A stretch of DNA of 64,000 nt from FEN-1219 sp963810755 (GTDB taxonomy: Bacteria; Pseudomonadota; Gammaproteobacteria; Steroidobacterales; Rariloculaceae): contig CAWEOP010000003.1 in the NCBI GenBank assembly GCA_963810755.1, forward strand, positions 434,001-498,000, written 5' to 3'. Within the stretch, counting starts at the first letter, position 1. Each line of letters begins with the position of its first letter. The notes under the pieces were generated by a model. That model had not been told where the DNA came from and did not search any database. It saw only the letters and a list, made by a program, of their open reading frames with translations. Of the stretch, positions 9,187-18,002 are shown piece by piece. Both the position numbers and the translations under genes were made by a program.

Positions 9187-9879
9187 ATGCTGACGGCAAT
9201 GGTCATTGCGATGCTGACGGCAATCACCGCCTGGTGGTTGCTCGTGCAGCGTCTCAAGGACAAGCCGTGGACGAAGCAGGGTGTCATCCCGACGAGCCCG
9301 GAGTCGGAGGCCACTTCTTCGGCACCGAAGATCGGGCTCTGGCTGTTCCTCGCCGTGGTGTCGAGCTTTTTCGGCATCTTCGCGAGCGCGTACTTCATGC
9401 GGATGCGCCACGTGCACGGCGGGCTCGAAGAGTGGGCACCGCTCGCCGAGCCCAGCGTGCTGTGGATCAACACGTTGATCCTCGTCCTCGCGAGCGGCGC
9501 GATGCAGATCGCGCGCAACCGCGCGGATCGCGACGACTTCGGCGGCGTCCGCACCTATTTCACGGTGGCGGGATTGCTGACGCTGATGTTCGTCGGCGGC
9601 CAAGCCTTCGCCTGGGAGCTGGTAACGGCCACGGGCAACTACGGACCGGGGAGCCCCGCGTACACGTTCTTCATATTGCTGACCGCCGCGCACGCGCTGC
9701 ACATGCTCGGCGGCTTGTTCGTCCTTTCTCGCACGACAGTGCGCGTCTGGCGCGGCATCGATAACCTTGCGGTGGTCACCCGCGGGAAGATTCGCCTGAG
9801 CGTCCAGCTCTGCACGACGTATTGGCACTGGCTCTTGCTGATCTGGCTAGGCCTGTTCGCATTGCTGCTTTCGACTTAA
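9187..9879 (+). CDS. Cytochrome c oxidase subunit III-like protein (first of two)
   Basis: Integral membrane protein of 230 aa in the subunit III superfamily. After an N-terminal anchor, the segments KIGLWLFLAVVSSFFGIFASAY, a middle QAFAWE and TYWHWLLLIWLGLFALL follow the subunit III pattern, with a conserved His-Trp near the end. It lies 15 bp after subunit I and is followed by a second subunit III gene. Two subunit III paralogues in tandem are typical of some caa3-like oxidase operons. The exact role is inferred. Confidence 0.85.
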   Translation: MLTAMVIAMLTAITAWWLLVQRLKDKPWTKQGVIPTSPESEATSSAPKIGLWLFLAVVSSFFGIFASAYFMRMRHVHGGLEEWAPLAEPSVLWINTLILVLASGAMQIARNRADRDDFGGVRTYFTVAGLLTLMFVGGQAFAWELVTATGNYGPGSPAYTFFILLTAAHALHMLGGLFVLSRTTVRVWRGIDNLAVVTRGKIRLSVQLCTTYWHWLLLIWLGLFALLLST

Positions 9880-9907
9880 AGAGCGACTTAGAGGGAAAAA
9901 CGTAGGT

Positions 9908-10594
9908 ATGGCGCACGACGCAACGACCGACGCGGCGGGGGCATCCGAAGCGCGTTGGGAAGCCATGGTCACCGATTGGTCCTCGGACAAACAGACGTTC
10001 CGAGTGCCATGGGGCAAGGCCATGATGTGGATCTTCCTCCTCAGCGACACGTTCATCTTCAGCTGCTTCCTGACGGGCTACATGAACGTGCGCCTTTCGA
10101 CGCCTGTACCGTGGCCGAATCCGAGCGAGGTCTTCGGCCTAGAAGTATTCGGCGTCAACGTGCCGCTCCTGCTCATCGGCATCATGACCTTCGACCTGAT
10201 CACGAGCAGCGGCACGATGGCGCTCGCCGTGAACTACGGCTACCGGCGCGATCGCGGTCGCGCCGCGGCGCTCATGTTCCTCACGGCCGCGTTCGGCGCG
10301 ATCTTCGTCGGCATGCAGGCGTTCGAGTGGACGAAGCTCATCACGCAGGAAGGCATCCGGCCCTGGGGCAACCCGATGGGCGCGTCGCAGTTCGGCGCGA
10401 CGTTCTTCATGATCACGGGATTCCACGGCCTGCACGTGTCGGCGGGCGTCGCGTACCTGTCGATCGTCGCGATGAAGGTGCTGCGCGGCGACTACGAGTC
10501 GAGGGGTTACGAGATCGTCGAGATCGCCGGGCTTTACTGGCACTTCGTCGACTTGGTGTGGGTCTTCATCTTCGCTTTCTTCTATCTCTGGTAG
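9908..10594 (+). CDS. ctaE: Cytochrome c oxidase subunit III (second of two, first cluster)
   Basis: 228 aa polytopic protein supporting oxidase assembly and proton-pumping stability. Family marks include MMWIFLLSDTFIFSCFLTGY, GMQAFEW, the FFMITGFHGLHVSAG stretch and the end GLYWHFVDLVWVFIFAFFYLW. It follows the other subunit III gene with 28 bp between and precedes the subunit IV gene by 9 bp. Confidence 0.93.
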   Translation: MAHDATTDAAGASEARWEAMVTDWSSDKQTFRVPWGKAMMWIFLLSDTFIFSCFLTGYMNVRLSTPVPWPNPSEVFGLEVFGVNVPLLLIGIMTFDLITSSGTMALAVNYGYRRDRGRAAALMFLTAAFGAIFVGMQAFEWTKLITQEGIRPWGNPMGASQFGATFFMITGFHGLHVSAGVAYLSIVAMKVLRGDYESRGYEIVEIAGLYWHFVDLVWVFIFAFFYLW

Positions 10595-10603
10595 GGAGCC
10601 GTC

Positions 10604-10981
10604 ATGGCAGCAGAGGGACAACAACATCCGCTGAAGCTTTACTTCTGGATCTGGGGACTGCTGTTTCTGTTCAGCGGCGCCTCGTACGCGACGGACTTCC
10701 TCGAGCACGGCTATTTCCGCTGGGGCCTGATCCTGTTGTTCATGTTCCTGAAGGCCGGCTTCATCATCGCGATCTTCATGCACATGGCGTGGGAACGGAT
10801 CGCGTTGATCTACGCGATCCTGGGGCCACCGGTAGTGCTGCTCGTGCTGATCGGGTTGATGGCGGTCGAAGGCGACTACACGGAGCTCACGAGGCTCGAC
10901 TTCTTCTCGGCGCCGCTCACTCCGGCTGGACATGAAGCCGGCGCACACGATGGCGCGGGCGAAGCAGAGGCCCCGCATTAA
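10604..10981 (+). CDS. Cytochrome c oxidase subunit IV family protein
   Basis: Small membrane subunit of bacterial haem-copper oxidases (prokaryotic COX4 type), 125 aa. Three hydrophobic segments include the signature LKAGFIIAIFMHMAWER. The tail carries several His, Gly and Ala residues. Position directly after subunit III is the usual one. Confidence 0.85.
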   Translation: MAAEGQQHPLKLYFWIWGLLFLFSGASYATDFLEHGYFRWGLILLFMFLKAGFIIAIFMHMAWERIALIYAILGPPVVLLVLIGLMAVEGDYTELTRLDFFSAPLTPAGHEAGAHDGAGEAEAPH

Positions 10982-11013
10982 CGAGCCGGGCGCTGCCGGC
11001 TAGGACGGACGCG

Positions 11014-11322
11014 ATGTTGACTTGGTTGCTCGGTATCGTCGTGTTCGTCGTGCTCTGGGCTGGCCTCTGGCGGACTCAGCCGAAGGCAGCTTTCGGCGTT
11101 CTGCTCGGACTTCCGATCGCATGGATTCTCTCTAGGCTCATTACTCCGTACGTGACAGGCATGAATGACATACCCGTTTGGCTTCCTCCCTTACCGATCG
11201 TCGTCATCGCGTCCACGCTGTTCTTCTTCGGTATCCGCACGTGGTTGCGCGCCGACAGCCTGCCGCCGCCGCCGAAGCAGGATGACGACCACGGTCACGG
11301 GCATGACGCCGGCCATCATTGA
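11014..11322 (+). CDS. Small membrane protein with His/Asp-rich tail, end of first cox operon
   Basis: 102 aa protein I do not recognise. It shows three hydrophobic segments (about residues 2-19, 24-43 and 56-76) and a soluble tail starting after a PPPPKQ turn that is rich in Asp, His and Gly (DDDHGHGHDAGHH). The tail could bind a metal such as copper, but that is inference. It sits 32 bp after the subunit IV gene on the same strand, so it probably belongs to the oxidase operon as a small subunit or assembly factor. Confidence 0.7.
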   Translation: MLTWLLGIVVFVVLWAGLWRTQPKAAFGVLLGLPIAWILSRLITPYVTGMNDIPVWLPPLPIVVIASTLFFFGIRTWLRADSLPPPPKQDDDHGHGHDAGHH

Positions 11323-11378
11323 CCCGCGTCCCGGCTGCTGATCGCTGATCAAGCGCAACAGGGGGCTCCGGGGACTTC

Positions 11379-11723
11379 TCAGCGCGGCGGCTCTCGGGCC
11401 GCCGTCTCCTTTTCGAGGCGCTTCAGGAACACTTGCATCTCCTTCGCGGCTTGTTTGTCGCCGCGCGCCTCGGCAACCGCGATCCCGCGCCGGTAGCTCT
11501 CGGCCGCGTTCGACCGGTCGCCTGCGGCCGCCTGAGCCTGGCCGAGCACCTTCCAGCCCGCCGAGTAATCCGCGTCCAACGCGACGCACGCCTGTGCGTG
11601 CCGCACCGCCGCAGCCGCGTCGCCGGCCGCGAGATAGCGCGTCGCGAGCGCGAAGCGCAGAGGGGGCACATCGTTCCCGTTCGCGAGCAGGGCTTCGAGG
11701 TTCGCGGTGAGGTCTTGCGGCAT
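11379..11723 (-). CDS. Tetratricopeptide-repeat protein
   Basis: Small soluble helical-repeat protein of 114 aa. Two to three TPR-like units can be seen, for instance FALATRYLAAGDAAAAVRHA and AGWKVLGQAQAAAGDRSNAA. I chose the start MPQDLTANLEALLA because the longer frame upstream overlaps the glutathione transferase gene and loses protein-like character. It follows that gene by 20 bp on the same strand. Likely a protein-protein interaction module; partner unknown. Confidence 0.75.
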   Translation of the reverse strand: MPQDLTANLEALLANGNDVPPLRFALATRYLAAGDAAAAVRHAQACVALDADYSAGWKVLGQAQAAAGDRSNAAESYRRGIAVAEARGDKQAAKEMQVFLKRLEKETAAREPPR

Positions 11724-11743
11724 CGCGTTGCGGCGCTCGCTCG

Positions 11744-12364
11744 TCAGTGCGCCGCTTCGAGCGGTCGGACCATCAGCTTCACATGCCGCGGCTGCGCCGC
11801 CACGCGCGCGAGCCACGCGTTCACGTGCGCGTACGGCGCGAGGTCGTGGCCGCCCTCGTGTGCGACGTGCGTGTACGCGTACAACGCGATGTCCGCGATG
11901 CTGTAGCGCTCCGCGACGAAGAACCGCCGCGTCGTGAGGTGCGTCTCCATCACCGCGAGCGCCGCGCGACCCCGCGCGAGGCGATCAGGCATTTCCGCGC
12001 GGCGCGGATGATCCGGAGGCAAGTGCTTCACGATATAGCGCGGCGTCGCGACATAGGGCTCGTGGCTGTACTGCTCGAAGAACATCCACTGCAGCACCTG
12101 TGCGCGGCCGAGCTGATCGCCGGGCACGAACGCGGACCCCTCCGCGAGATACCAAAGGATCGCGTTCGACTCGGCCAGATTCGTGCCGTCGTCGAGCTCG
12201 AGCGTCGGGATGCGTCCGTTCGGGTTGCGCGCCAGGAACTCGGGTGTGCGCGTCTTGCCCGTGTCGATGTCGAGCTCGGTCCAGTCATAGGCCTGCCCGA
12301 GCTGCGCGAGCAGCAAGCGAACCTTGTAGCCGTTGCCCGAGTCGAGGTTGTCGAAGAGCCGCAT
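11744..12364 (-). CDS. Glutathione S-transferase family protein
   Basis: 206 aa, two-domain cytosolic GST. The thioredoxin-like N-terminal domain carries SGNGYKVRLLL, where a Ser or neighbouring residue activates glutathione, the cis-Pro in NGRIPTLEL, and the ESNAIL glutathione-contacting motif. The helical C-terminal domain holds YSIADIALYAY. Substrate unknown. It is divergent from a LysR regulator gene with a palindromic site between, so the regulator may control it. Confidence 0.9.
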   Translation of the reverse strand: MRLFDNLDSGNGYKVRLLLAQLGQAYDWTELDIDTGKTRTPEFLARNPNGRIPTLELDDGTNLAESNAILWYLAEGSAFVPGDQLGRAQVLQWMFFEQYSHEPYVATPRYIVKHLPPDHPRRAEMPDRLARGRAALAVMETHLTTRRFFVAERYSIADIALYAYTHVAHEGGHDLAPYAHVNAWLARVAAQPRHVKLMVRPLEAAH

Positions 12365-12441
12365 GCCGATCCTCCGCGTGGCGAGGGCGCATAGTATCCG
12401 CTCGGCCGTTCGCGTTAGCGATCCACACGGCCTGCCGCTGA

Positions 12442-12460
12442 GGCTAAGCTATTCTTAGCC
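12442..12460 (+). promoter_or_regulatory. LysR-type operator palindrome abutting the regulator start codon
   Basis: Perfect 7-bp inverted repeat GGCTAAG / CTTAGCC separated by five bases. It contains a T-N11-A core, the arrangement bound by LysR-type regulators. Its last base touches the ATG of the lysR gene and it lies in the divergent promoter region with the GST gene. Binding there could block the regulator's own expression. Confidence 0.55.
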
Positions 12461-13372
12461 ATGCGCCGCCGCCTACCTCCGCTCAACGCCTTGCGCGCCT
12501 TCGAGGCCTCCGCGCGGCTCGGCAGCTTCGTCGCGGCCGGCGCGGAGCTGCGCGTGAGCGCCGCGGCCGTGAGCCAGCAGGTCCGCCGGCTCGAGCGCTA
12601 TCTCGACGCGCCGCTGTTCCAACGACTCGCGCGCGGCCTCGTGCTCACCGAGCAGGGTCGCGACTGGCTGCCCGAGCTGTCCGCCGGGTTCGAGCTGCTC
12701 GGCGAATCGACGGCGCGGCTGCGCGCGAAGCACGCGGGAGGCGTGCTCACCGTCACCGCGCTTGCCGGATTCGCCAACGGCTGGCTGCTGCCGCGGCTGC
12801 ACCGCTTCCGCGAGCGTGCCCCGCGGATCGAGGTCGTGCTGCGCACGAGCCGGGCCCTCGCGGACTTCCGCCGCGAGGACGTCGATCTCGCGATCCGTTT
12901 CGCGCCTGCGCCGGGGCGCGGCCTGCACGGCGAGCTCCTGGTTCCCGAGGAGCTGTTCCCCGTGGCGAGCCCGCAGCTGTTCGGCGGACGCCGCACGCCG
13001 GACAGCCTCGCCGCGCTCGCCTCGTACCCGCTGCTGCACGACATCGACGCGCACCCCGAGCAGCCGTGGATGAGCTGGCGCGCATGGTTCGAGCGAGCGC
13101 GGCTCGACCCTGAGCCGGCCGCGCGCGGCCTGCAGTTCACCGACTCGCTCGTCCAGCTCGGCGCGGCGGTCGCGGGCTTGGGGCTGGCGCTCGGCCGCGA
13201 CACGCATGTCGCGCCGCAGCTCGCGCGCGGCCAATTGATTCGCGTGACTCAAGAGAGCTGGCGCGCGGAGTGGAGCTACTTTCTCGTCGCGCCGGCCGCG
13301 CACTTCAAGCGGCCCACCGTGCGCGCGTTCGTTGACTGGGCGCTCGAGGAAGCACGGGCCGCGCGCGCGTAG
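12461..13372 (+). CDS. LysR family transcriptional regulator, GcvA-like
   Basis: 303 aa. The N-terminal winged helix-turn-helix begins with the GcvA-group motif LPPLNALRAFEASARLGSF and continues through AAAVSQQVRRLE. A periplasmic-binding-protein-like effector domain occupies the C-terminal two thirds, with FRREDVDLAIRF. Divergently oriented to a glutathione transferase gene, its probable target. Effector unknown. Confidence 0.9.
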   Translation: MRRRLPPLNALRAFEASARLGSFVAAGAELRVSAAAVSQQVRRLERYLDAPLFQRLARGLVLTEQGRDWLPELSAGFELLGESTARLRAKHAGGVLTVTALAGFANGWLLPRLHRFRERAPRIEVVLRTSRALADFRREDVDLAIRFAPAPGRGLHGELLVPEELFPVASPQLFGGRRTPDSLAALASYPLLHDIDAHPEQPWMSWRAWFERARLDPEPAARGLQFTDSLVQLGAAVAGLGLALGRDTHVAPQLARGQLIRVTQESWRAEWSYFLVAPAAHFKRPTVRAFVDWALEEARAARA

Positions 13373-13410
13373 TGGCGTTCGCAGGGCAATGAGCGGGAGG
13401 GGCTAGTTCT

Positions 13411-14790
13411 TCAGGCGAACGCAGCGCCGGTCTCGAACAACCGCTCGACCTCGTCGATCTGGCGCCGGTCCGCGATGAACAGGATCACGTGGTCGTCGGC
13501 CTGGATCAGCGTGTCGTGGTGCGCCATCAGCACCTCGTCGCCGCGCACGATCGCGCTGATCGTGGCGCCACGCGGCAGCCGGATCTCCTCGACCATACGG
13601 CCCACGACGCGCGACTCGCGCGCCTCGCCGTGCGCAACGGCTTCGATCGCTTCCGCTGCGCCGCGGCGCAGGGAATGCACCTTCACGACGTCGCCGCGCC
13701 GCACGTGCGCGAGCAGAGTGCCGAGCGTGATCTGCTGCGGCGAGATCGCGATGTCGATCGTGCCGGACTCGACGAGCTCCGCGTACGCGATCTTGTTGAT
13801 CAGCGCCATCACTTTGCGGGCGCCGAGCCGCTTCGCGAGCATCGCCGAGAGGATGTTCGCTTCCTCCGCGTTCGTCACCGCGACGAACACGTCCGCGGTA
13901 TCGACGTTCTCCTCGAGCAGCAGCTCCTCGTCGGCCGAGTCGCCATGCAACACCACGGTTCGGCTCAGCTGCTCGGAGATCTGGCGGGCGCGCTGGTAGT
14001 CGCGCTCGATGATCTTCACCTGGTGGTTCGATTTCTCGAGAGCGCGTGCGAGATCGAGGCCGATGTTGCCGCCGCCCGCGATCACGACCTTGCGGACCGG
14101 ATCGTCGAGCTTGCGCATCTCGCGCAGCACCGCGCGAATGTCCTTGCGAGCTGCTATGAAGAACACCTCGTCGCCTTCCTCGACGACGGTGTCGCCGTCC
14201 GGGATGATGCCTTTGCCGCCGCGGTACATCGCGACGACGCGGGACTCGACGTTCGGGATGTGCTTCGGCAGCTCGCGCAGGGGATGCCCGACCAACGCGC
14301 CGCCGCGGTGTGCACGCGTCGCGACGAGCCGCACCCGGCCATCCGCGAAGTCGAGTACCTGGAGCGCACCGGGGAAACGGATGAGCTGCTCGATGTAGTC
14401 CGTCACGAGCGACGCCGGGCTGATCGCGACGTCCACCGGTATGCCGCCGGGGGCGAACAGCTGCTCGCGGCTCGTAAGGGCCCGCGCGCGGATGCGCGCA
14501 ATGCGCGTCGGCGTGCGGAACAGCGTGAACGCGATCTGGCACGCGAGCATGTTGATCTCGTCGCTGCTCGTGAGCGCGATGATGATGTCGGCCTCGCGGC
14601 AGCCCGCGCGCTCGAGCACGTCCGGGTGCGACGCGTTACCGACCACTGTGCGCACGTCGAGCCGATCTTGGAGCTCGCGCAGCACGTCCGGGTTGCGGTC
14701 GACGATCGTGACTTCGTTGGCCTCTTCGCGCGCGAGACTGAAGGCTGCGGTGCTGCCGACCTGCCCTGCACCCAAGATGAGAATTTTCAT
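13411..14790 (-). CDS. trkA: Trk system potassium uptake regulator TrkA
   Basis: Peripheral membrane protein that binds NAD(H) and gates the TrkH/TrkG potassium channels. 459 aa, built of two RCK halves. Each has a Rossmann nucleotide motif: GAGQVGSTAAF at residues 7-17, and GGGNIGLDLARAL in the second half. Each is followed by a TrkA-C domain. No trkH gene lies in this window. It is downstream of uvrD on the same strand with 54 bp between. Confidence 0.96.
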   Translation of the reverse strand: MKILILGAGQVGSTAAFSLAREEANEVTIVDRNPDVLRELQDRLDVRTVVGNASHPDVLERAGCREADIIIALTSSDEINMLACQIAFTLFRTPTRIARIRARALTSREQLFAPGGIPVDVAISPASLVTDYIEQLIRFPGALQVLDFADGRVRLVATRAHRGGALVGHPLRELPKHIPNVESRVVAMYRGGKGIIPDGDTVVEEGDEVFFIAARKDIRAVLREMRKLDDPVRKVVIAGGGNIGLDLARALEKSNHQVKIIERDYQRARQISEQLSRTVVLHGDSADEELLLEENVDTADVFVAVTNAEEANILSAMLAKRLGARKVMALINKIAYAELVESGTIDIAISPQQITLGTLLAHVRRGDVVKVHSLRRGAAEAIEAVAHGEARESRVVGRMVEEIRLPRGATISAIVRGDEVLMAHHDTLIQADDHVILFIADRRQIDEVERLFETGAAFA

Positions 14791-14844
14791 GTGTAGACCG
14801 CTTCGCGGCCGCTGTGTGCGACAGGTGCCATCGGTCGCGGCAGT

Positions 14845-16995
14845 CTACATCAGCTCTAGGTTCGCATAGGCGACGACGAGCCACTTCGGGCCCTCGTGCT
14901 CGAAGTTCACCTGCACGCGCGCGTGCGCGCCGCTGCCTTCGCTGTTGAGCACCACGCCCTCGCCGAACCTGCCGTGCCGCACGCGCTGCCCGAGCCGCAT
15001 TCCGCCGATCTGCATGTGGCTCTCGGCGCGCCGGTAGATCGGCCGAGACACGATCATCGCGGGCCGGACCTCCTCGATGAGCTCTGCCGGGATCTCGCGC
15101 AGGAACCGCGACGGGATCGAGAACCGTTGCTCGCCGTGCAGCCGCCGCTGTTCCGCATGCGTGATATAGAGCTCGTTGCGCGCTCGCGTGATGCCGACGT
15201 AGCAGAGCCGGCGCTCCTCCTCGAGACCCGCCGGATCGTTGAGCGACCGTTGGTGCGGGAACAGGCCGTCCTCCAAGCCGCAGAGGAACAACAGCGTGAA
15301 CTCGAGGCCTTTCGCCGAATGCAGCGTCATGAGCTGCACGCTGTCCTGATACTGCTCGGCCTGACCGTCACCCGATTCGAGCACCGCGAACGCGAGAAAC
15401 TCCGCGAGGGGCGGCAGGTCGGACGACTCGTCCGTGAACACCTCGCGTGCCGCGGTCACGAGCTCCTCGAGGTTCTCGACGCGCGCTTCCCCGCCCGCGT
15501 CCTGGTTCTTGCCGTGATGCGCGATGAGGCCGCTCTGCTCCGTGACGCGCGCGACTTGGTCGTGCAGGCTGGCGCTCCGGGTCTCGGCGGCGAGCCGGTC
15601 GATGAGCTGCAGAAACGCCCACAGCGACTCGTTCGCGCGCTTGGGCAACGAGCCGTTCGCAATGACCGCCGCGGCCGCGCGCCATAGGCTCGTGCCGCCC
15701 GCGCGCGCCTCGTCGCGCACGAGCTCCACCGTGCGCGCGCCGATGCCGCGCGGCGGCGTGTTCACGATGCGCTCGAACGAGGGGTCGTCGTCGCGGTTCG
15801 CGATGAGCCGCAGGTACGCGAGCGCGTCCTTGATTTCTGCGCGCTCGAAGAATCGGAGGCCCCCATACACGCGGTACGGGATCCCGGCCGCGAGCAATCC
15901 CTCCTCGAACACACGAGACTGTGCATTCGAGCGGTACAGCACGGCGATCTCGCTGCGCGTGCCGCCCGTGCCGATGAAATCCTGGATCCGGTTGATCACG
16001 AACTCGGCCTCGTCGCGCTCGTTGAACGCGGCGTAGAGCTTGATCGGCGCGCCCGCGGCACCGTCGGTCCAGAGCGTTTTGCCGAGCCTGCCGGAGTTGT
16101 TCGCGATCACCGCGTTGGCGGCGTGCAGAATGTTCGACGTCGAACGGTAGTTCTGCTCGAGCCGCACGATCTGGGTACCCGGATAGTCCTGCTGGAAACG
16201 CTGCAAGTTCTCGACGCGCGCGCCGCGCCAACGGTAGATCGACTGATCGTCGTCGCCGACGACGAACGGCACGCCGGCGGGCCCCGCGATCAGCTTGAGC
16301 CAGCGGTACTGGATCGCGTTCGTATCCTGGAACTCGTCGACGAGCACGTGCTTGAACCGGTCGCGGTACTGGCGCAGCAAGTGCTCGTTGTCGCGGAGGA
16401 GCTCGAGCGAGCGAATCAGCAGCTCACCGAAATCGACAAGGTTGGCTGCCGCGCACGCTTTCTCGTAGCGCGCGTACAGATCGATCATTTGGCGGCGGCC
16501 CGCGTTGCCCTCGTCGCTCAGGTCCTTGGGCCTGAGCCCCTCGTCCTTCTGCGCGTTGATGAACCACGCGACTTCCTTCGGCACCCAGACGTTCTCGTCG
16601 ATCTCGAGCGAGCGCAGCATCCGGCGAACGAGGCGCACCTGGTCGTCCGAATCCATGATCTGGAAACCTTCGGCGAGGCCCGCGTCGGCCGCGTGGATCC
16701 TGAGTAGCCGGTGCGCAAGGCCGTGGAACGTGCCGATCCACAAGTGCCGCGTGGGAAAGCCGAGCAGCGCCTCGATGCGCTCGCGCATCTCGGCCGCCGC
16801 CTTGTTCGTGAACGTCACTGCGAGCACGTGTTGCGCGGCCACGCCGTTCACGCGGATCACCCACGCGATCCGGTGCACGAGCACACGCGTTTTCCCGCTG
16901 CCCGCGCCCGCGAGCACGAGCGTCGGCCGGTCGGGCGCAGTGACGGCTTCACGCTGTGCCTCGTTCAGAGGATCGATGATGTCGGTAACGTCCAT
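14845..16995 (-). CDS. uvrD: DNA helicase II, UvrD
   Basis: SF1A 3'-5' helicase for nucleotide-excision and mismatch repair. 716 aa, close to the usual UvrD length. Visible motifs: Q-motif LNEAQREAV, Walker A AGAGSGKTRVL, motif Ia VTFTNKAAAEMRER, Walker B LVDEFQDTN, GDDDQSIYRWRGA, LEQNYRS, MTLHSAKGLEF and VGITRAR. The C-terminus ends in a short Tudor-like segment with VRHGRFGEGVV. The N-terminal MDVTDIIDPLNEAQ supports the ATG at 16995. Confidence 0.96.
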   Translation of the reverse strand: MDVTDIIDPLNEAQREAVTAPDRPTLVLAGAGSGKTRVLVHRIAWVIRVNGVAAQHVLAVTFTNKAAAEMRERIEALLGFPTRHLWIGTFHGLAHRLLRIHAADAGLAEGFQIMDSDDQVRLVRRMLRSLEIDENVWVPKEVAWFINAQKDEGLRPKDLSDEGNAGRRQMIDLYARYEKACAAANLVDFGELLIRSLELLRDNEHLLRQYRDRFKHVLVDEFQDTNAIQYRWLKLIAGPAGVPFVVGDDDQSIYRWRGARVENLQRFQQDYPGTQIVRLEQNYRSTSNILHAANAVIANNSGRLGKTLWTDGAAGAPIKLYAAFNERDEAEFVINRIQDFIGTGGTRSEIAVLYRSNAQSRVFEEGLLAAGIPYRVYGGLRFFERAEIKDALAYLRLIANRDDDPSFERIVNTPPRGIGARTVELVRDEARAGGTSLWRAAAAVIANGSLPKRANESLWAFLQLIDRLAAETRSASLHDQVARVTEQSGLIAHHGKNQDAGGEARVENLEELVTAAREVFTDESSDLPPLAEFLAFAVLESGDGQAEQYQDSVQLMTLHSAKGLEFTLLFLCGLEDGLFPHQRSLNDPAGLEEERRLCYVGITRARNELYITHAEQRRLHGEQRFSIPSRFLREIPAELIEEVRPAMIVSRPIYRRAESHMQIGGMRLGQRVRHGRFGEGVVLNSEGSGAHARVQVNFEHEGPKWLVVAYANLELM

Positions 16996-17087
16996 CGCGG
17001 GGGAGCAACGAAAGGGAAACTACCCGGGAAGCTCGCCGGGCGCCGGCGTCTATTGTAGGCCCGATCGCGGCCGGCGCGAGGGGACCG

Positions 17088-18002
17088 TCAAGGCCAGAGC
17101 GCGGGGAGGTAATGATCGACGAGCAAGAAGCTGAACAGGGCCATCAGGTAGCTGATCGAGTACCCGAACGTCGGCATCGCGAGCGCGTTGCTCGAATCGC
17201 GCTTTAGCTTCAGCGCGTAGTAGAGGAATCCCGCGCCGAGCAGCAGCGCGCCGAGAAGATATAGCACGCCGCTCATCCCCGTGAGGTACGGAAGCACGGT
17301 CACGATCAGCAGCAGAATCGTGTAGTAGACGACGAATGACTTCGTGAGCTCGATGCCGTGCGTGACGGGCAACATCGGGATCTCGGCGCGCTCGTAGTCC
17401 GCTTTGCGCGCGATCGCAAGCGCCCAAAAGTGCGGCGGCGTCCACGTGAAGATGATCAGGAATAGCAGGAGCGCGTACGGGTCGACGTGGTTGGTTACCG
17501 CGACCCACCCGAGCATCGGAGGCGCAGCGCCCGCCGCGCCGCCGATCACGATGTTCTGCGGCGTCGCACGCTTCAGATACACCGTGTAGACCACGGCGTA
17601 GCCGATCAACGAGAAGAATGTGAGCGCCGCGGTCAACGCGTTCACTAGCAGCGCGAGTATCGCGAGGCCCGCTAGCCCCAAGCCCATCGCGAAGGCGAGC
17701 GCGTCGCGTTCCTGTAGCCGGCCCGTCGGCAACGGACGATTCTTGGTCCGTGCCATCTGTGCGTCGAGCCGCTGATCGAGCACGTGATTGACGACGGCGC
17801 CCGACGCCGCCGCGAGGCCGATGCCGAGGCTGCCGAAGATCAGCACGTCCCACGGCACCATGCCCGGCGTCGCGAGGAACATACCGACGACAGCGGTGAA
17901 CACGAGCAGCTGCACGACTCCGGGCTTCGTGAGCACGTAGTAGTCGCGCCAGCGCGCGGCGGGCCGCGCCTCGTCAGCTTTGTCTAATTCTCTCGTTAGC
18001 AT
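17088..18002 (-). CDS. ctaB: Protohaem IX farnesyltransferase (haem O synthase)
   Basis: Inner-membrane prenyltransferase of the UbiA superfamily that adds a farnesyl group to haem b, giving haem O. 304 aa from the chosen ATG (MLTRELDKADE). Both aspartate-rich motifs are present, including NHVLDQRLDAQMARTKNRPL near residues 70-90. The start overlaps the last codons of ctaA in another frame, so the two are translationally coupled. Haem O then goes to CtaA for haem A, needed by both aa3-type oxidases here. Confidence 0.95.
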   Translation of the reverse strand: MLTRELDKADEARPAARWRDYYVLTKPGVVQLLVFTAVVGMFLATPGMVPWDVLIFGSLGIGLAAASGAVVNHVLDQRLDAQMARTKNRPLPTGRLQERDALAFAMGLGLAGLAILALLVNALTAALTFFSLIGYAVVYTVYLKRATPQNIVIGGAAGAAPPMLGWVAVTNHVDPYALLLFLIIFTWTPPHFWALAIARKADYERAEIPMLPVTHGIELTKSFVVYYTILLLIVTVLPYLTGMSGVLYLLGALLLGAGFLYYALKLKRDSSNALAMPTFGYSISYLMALFSFLLVDHYLPALWP

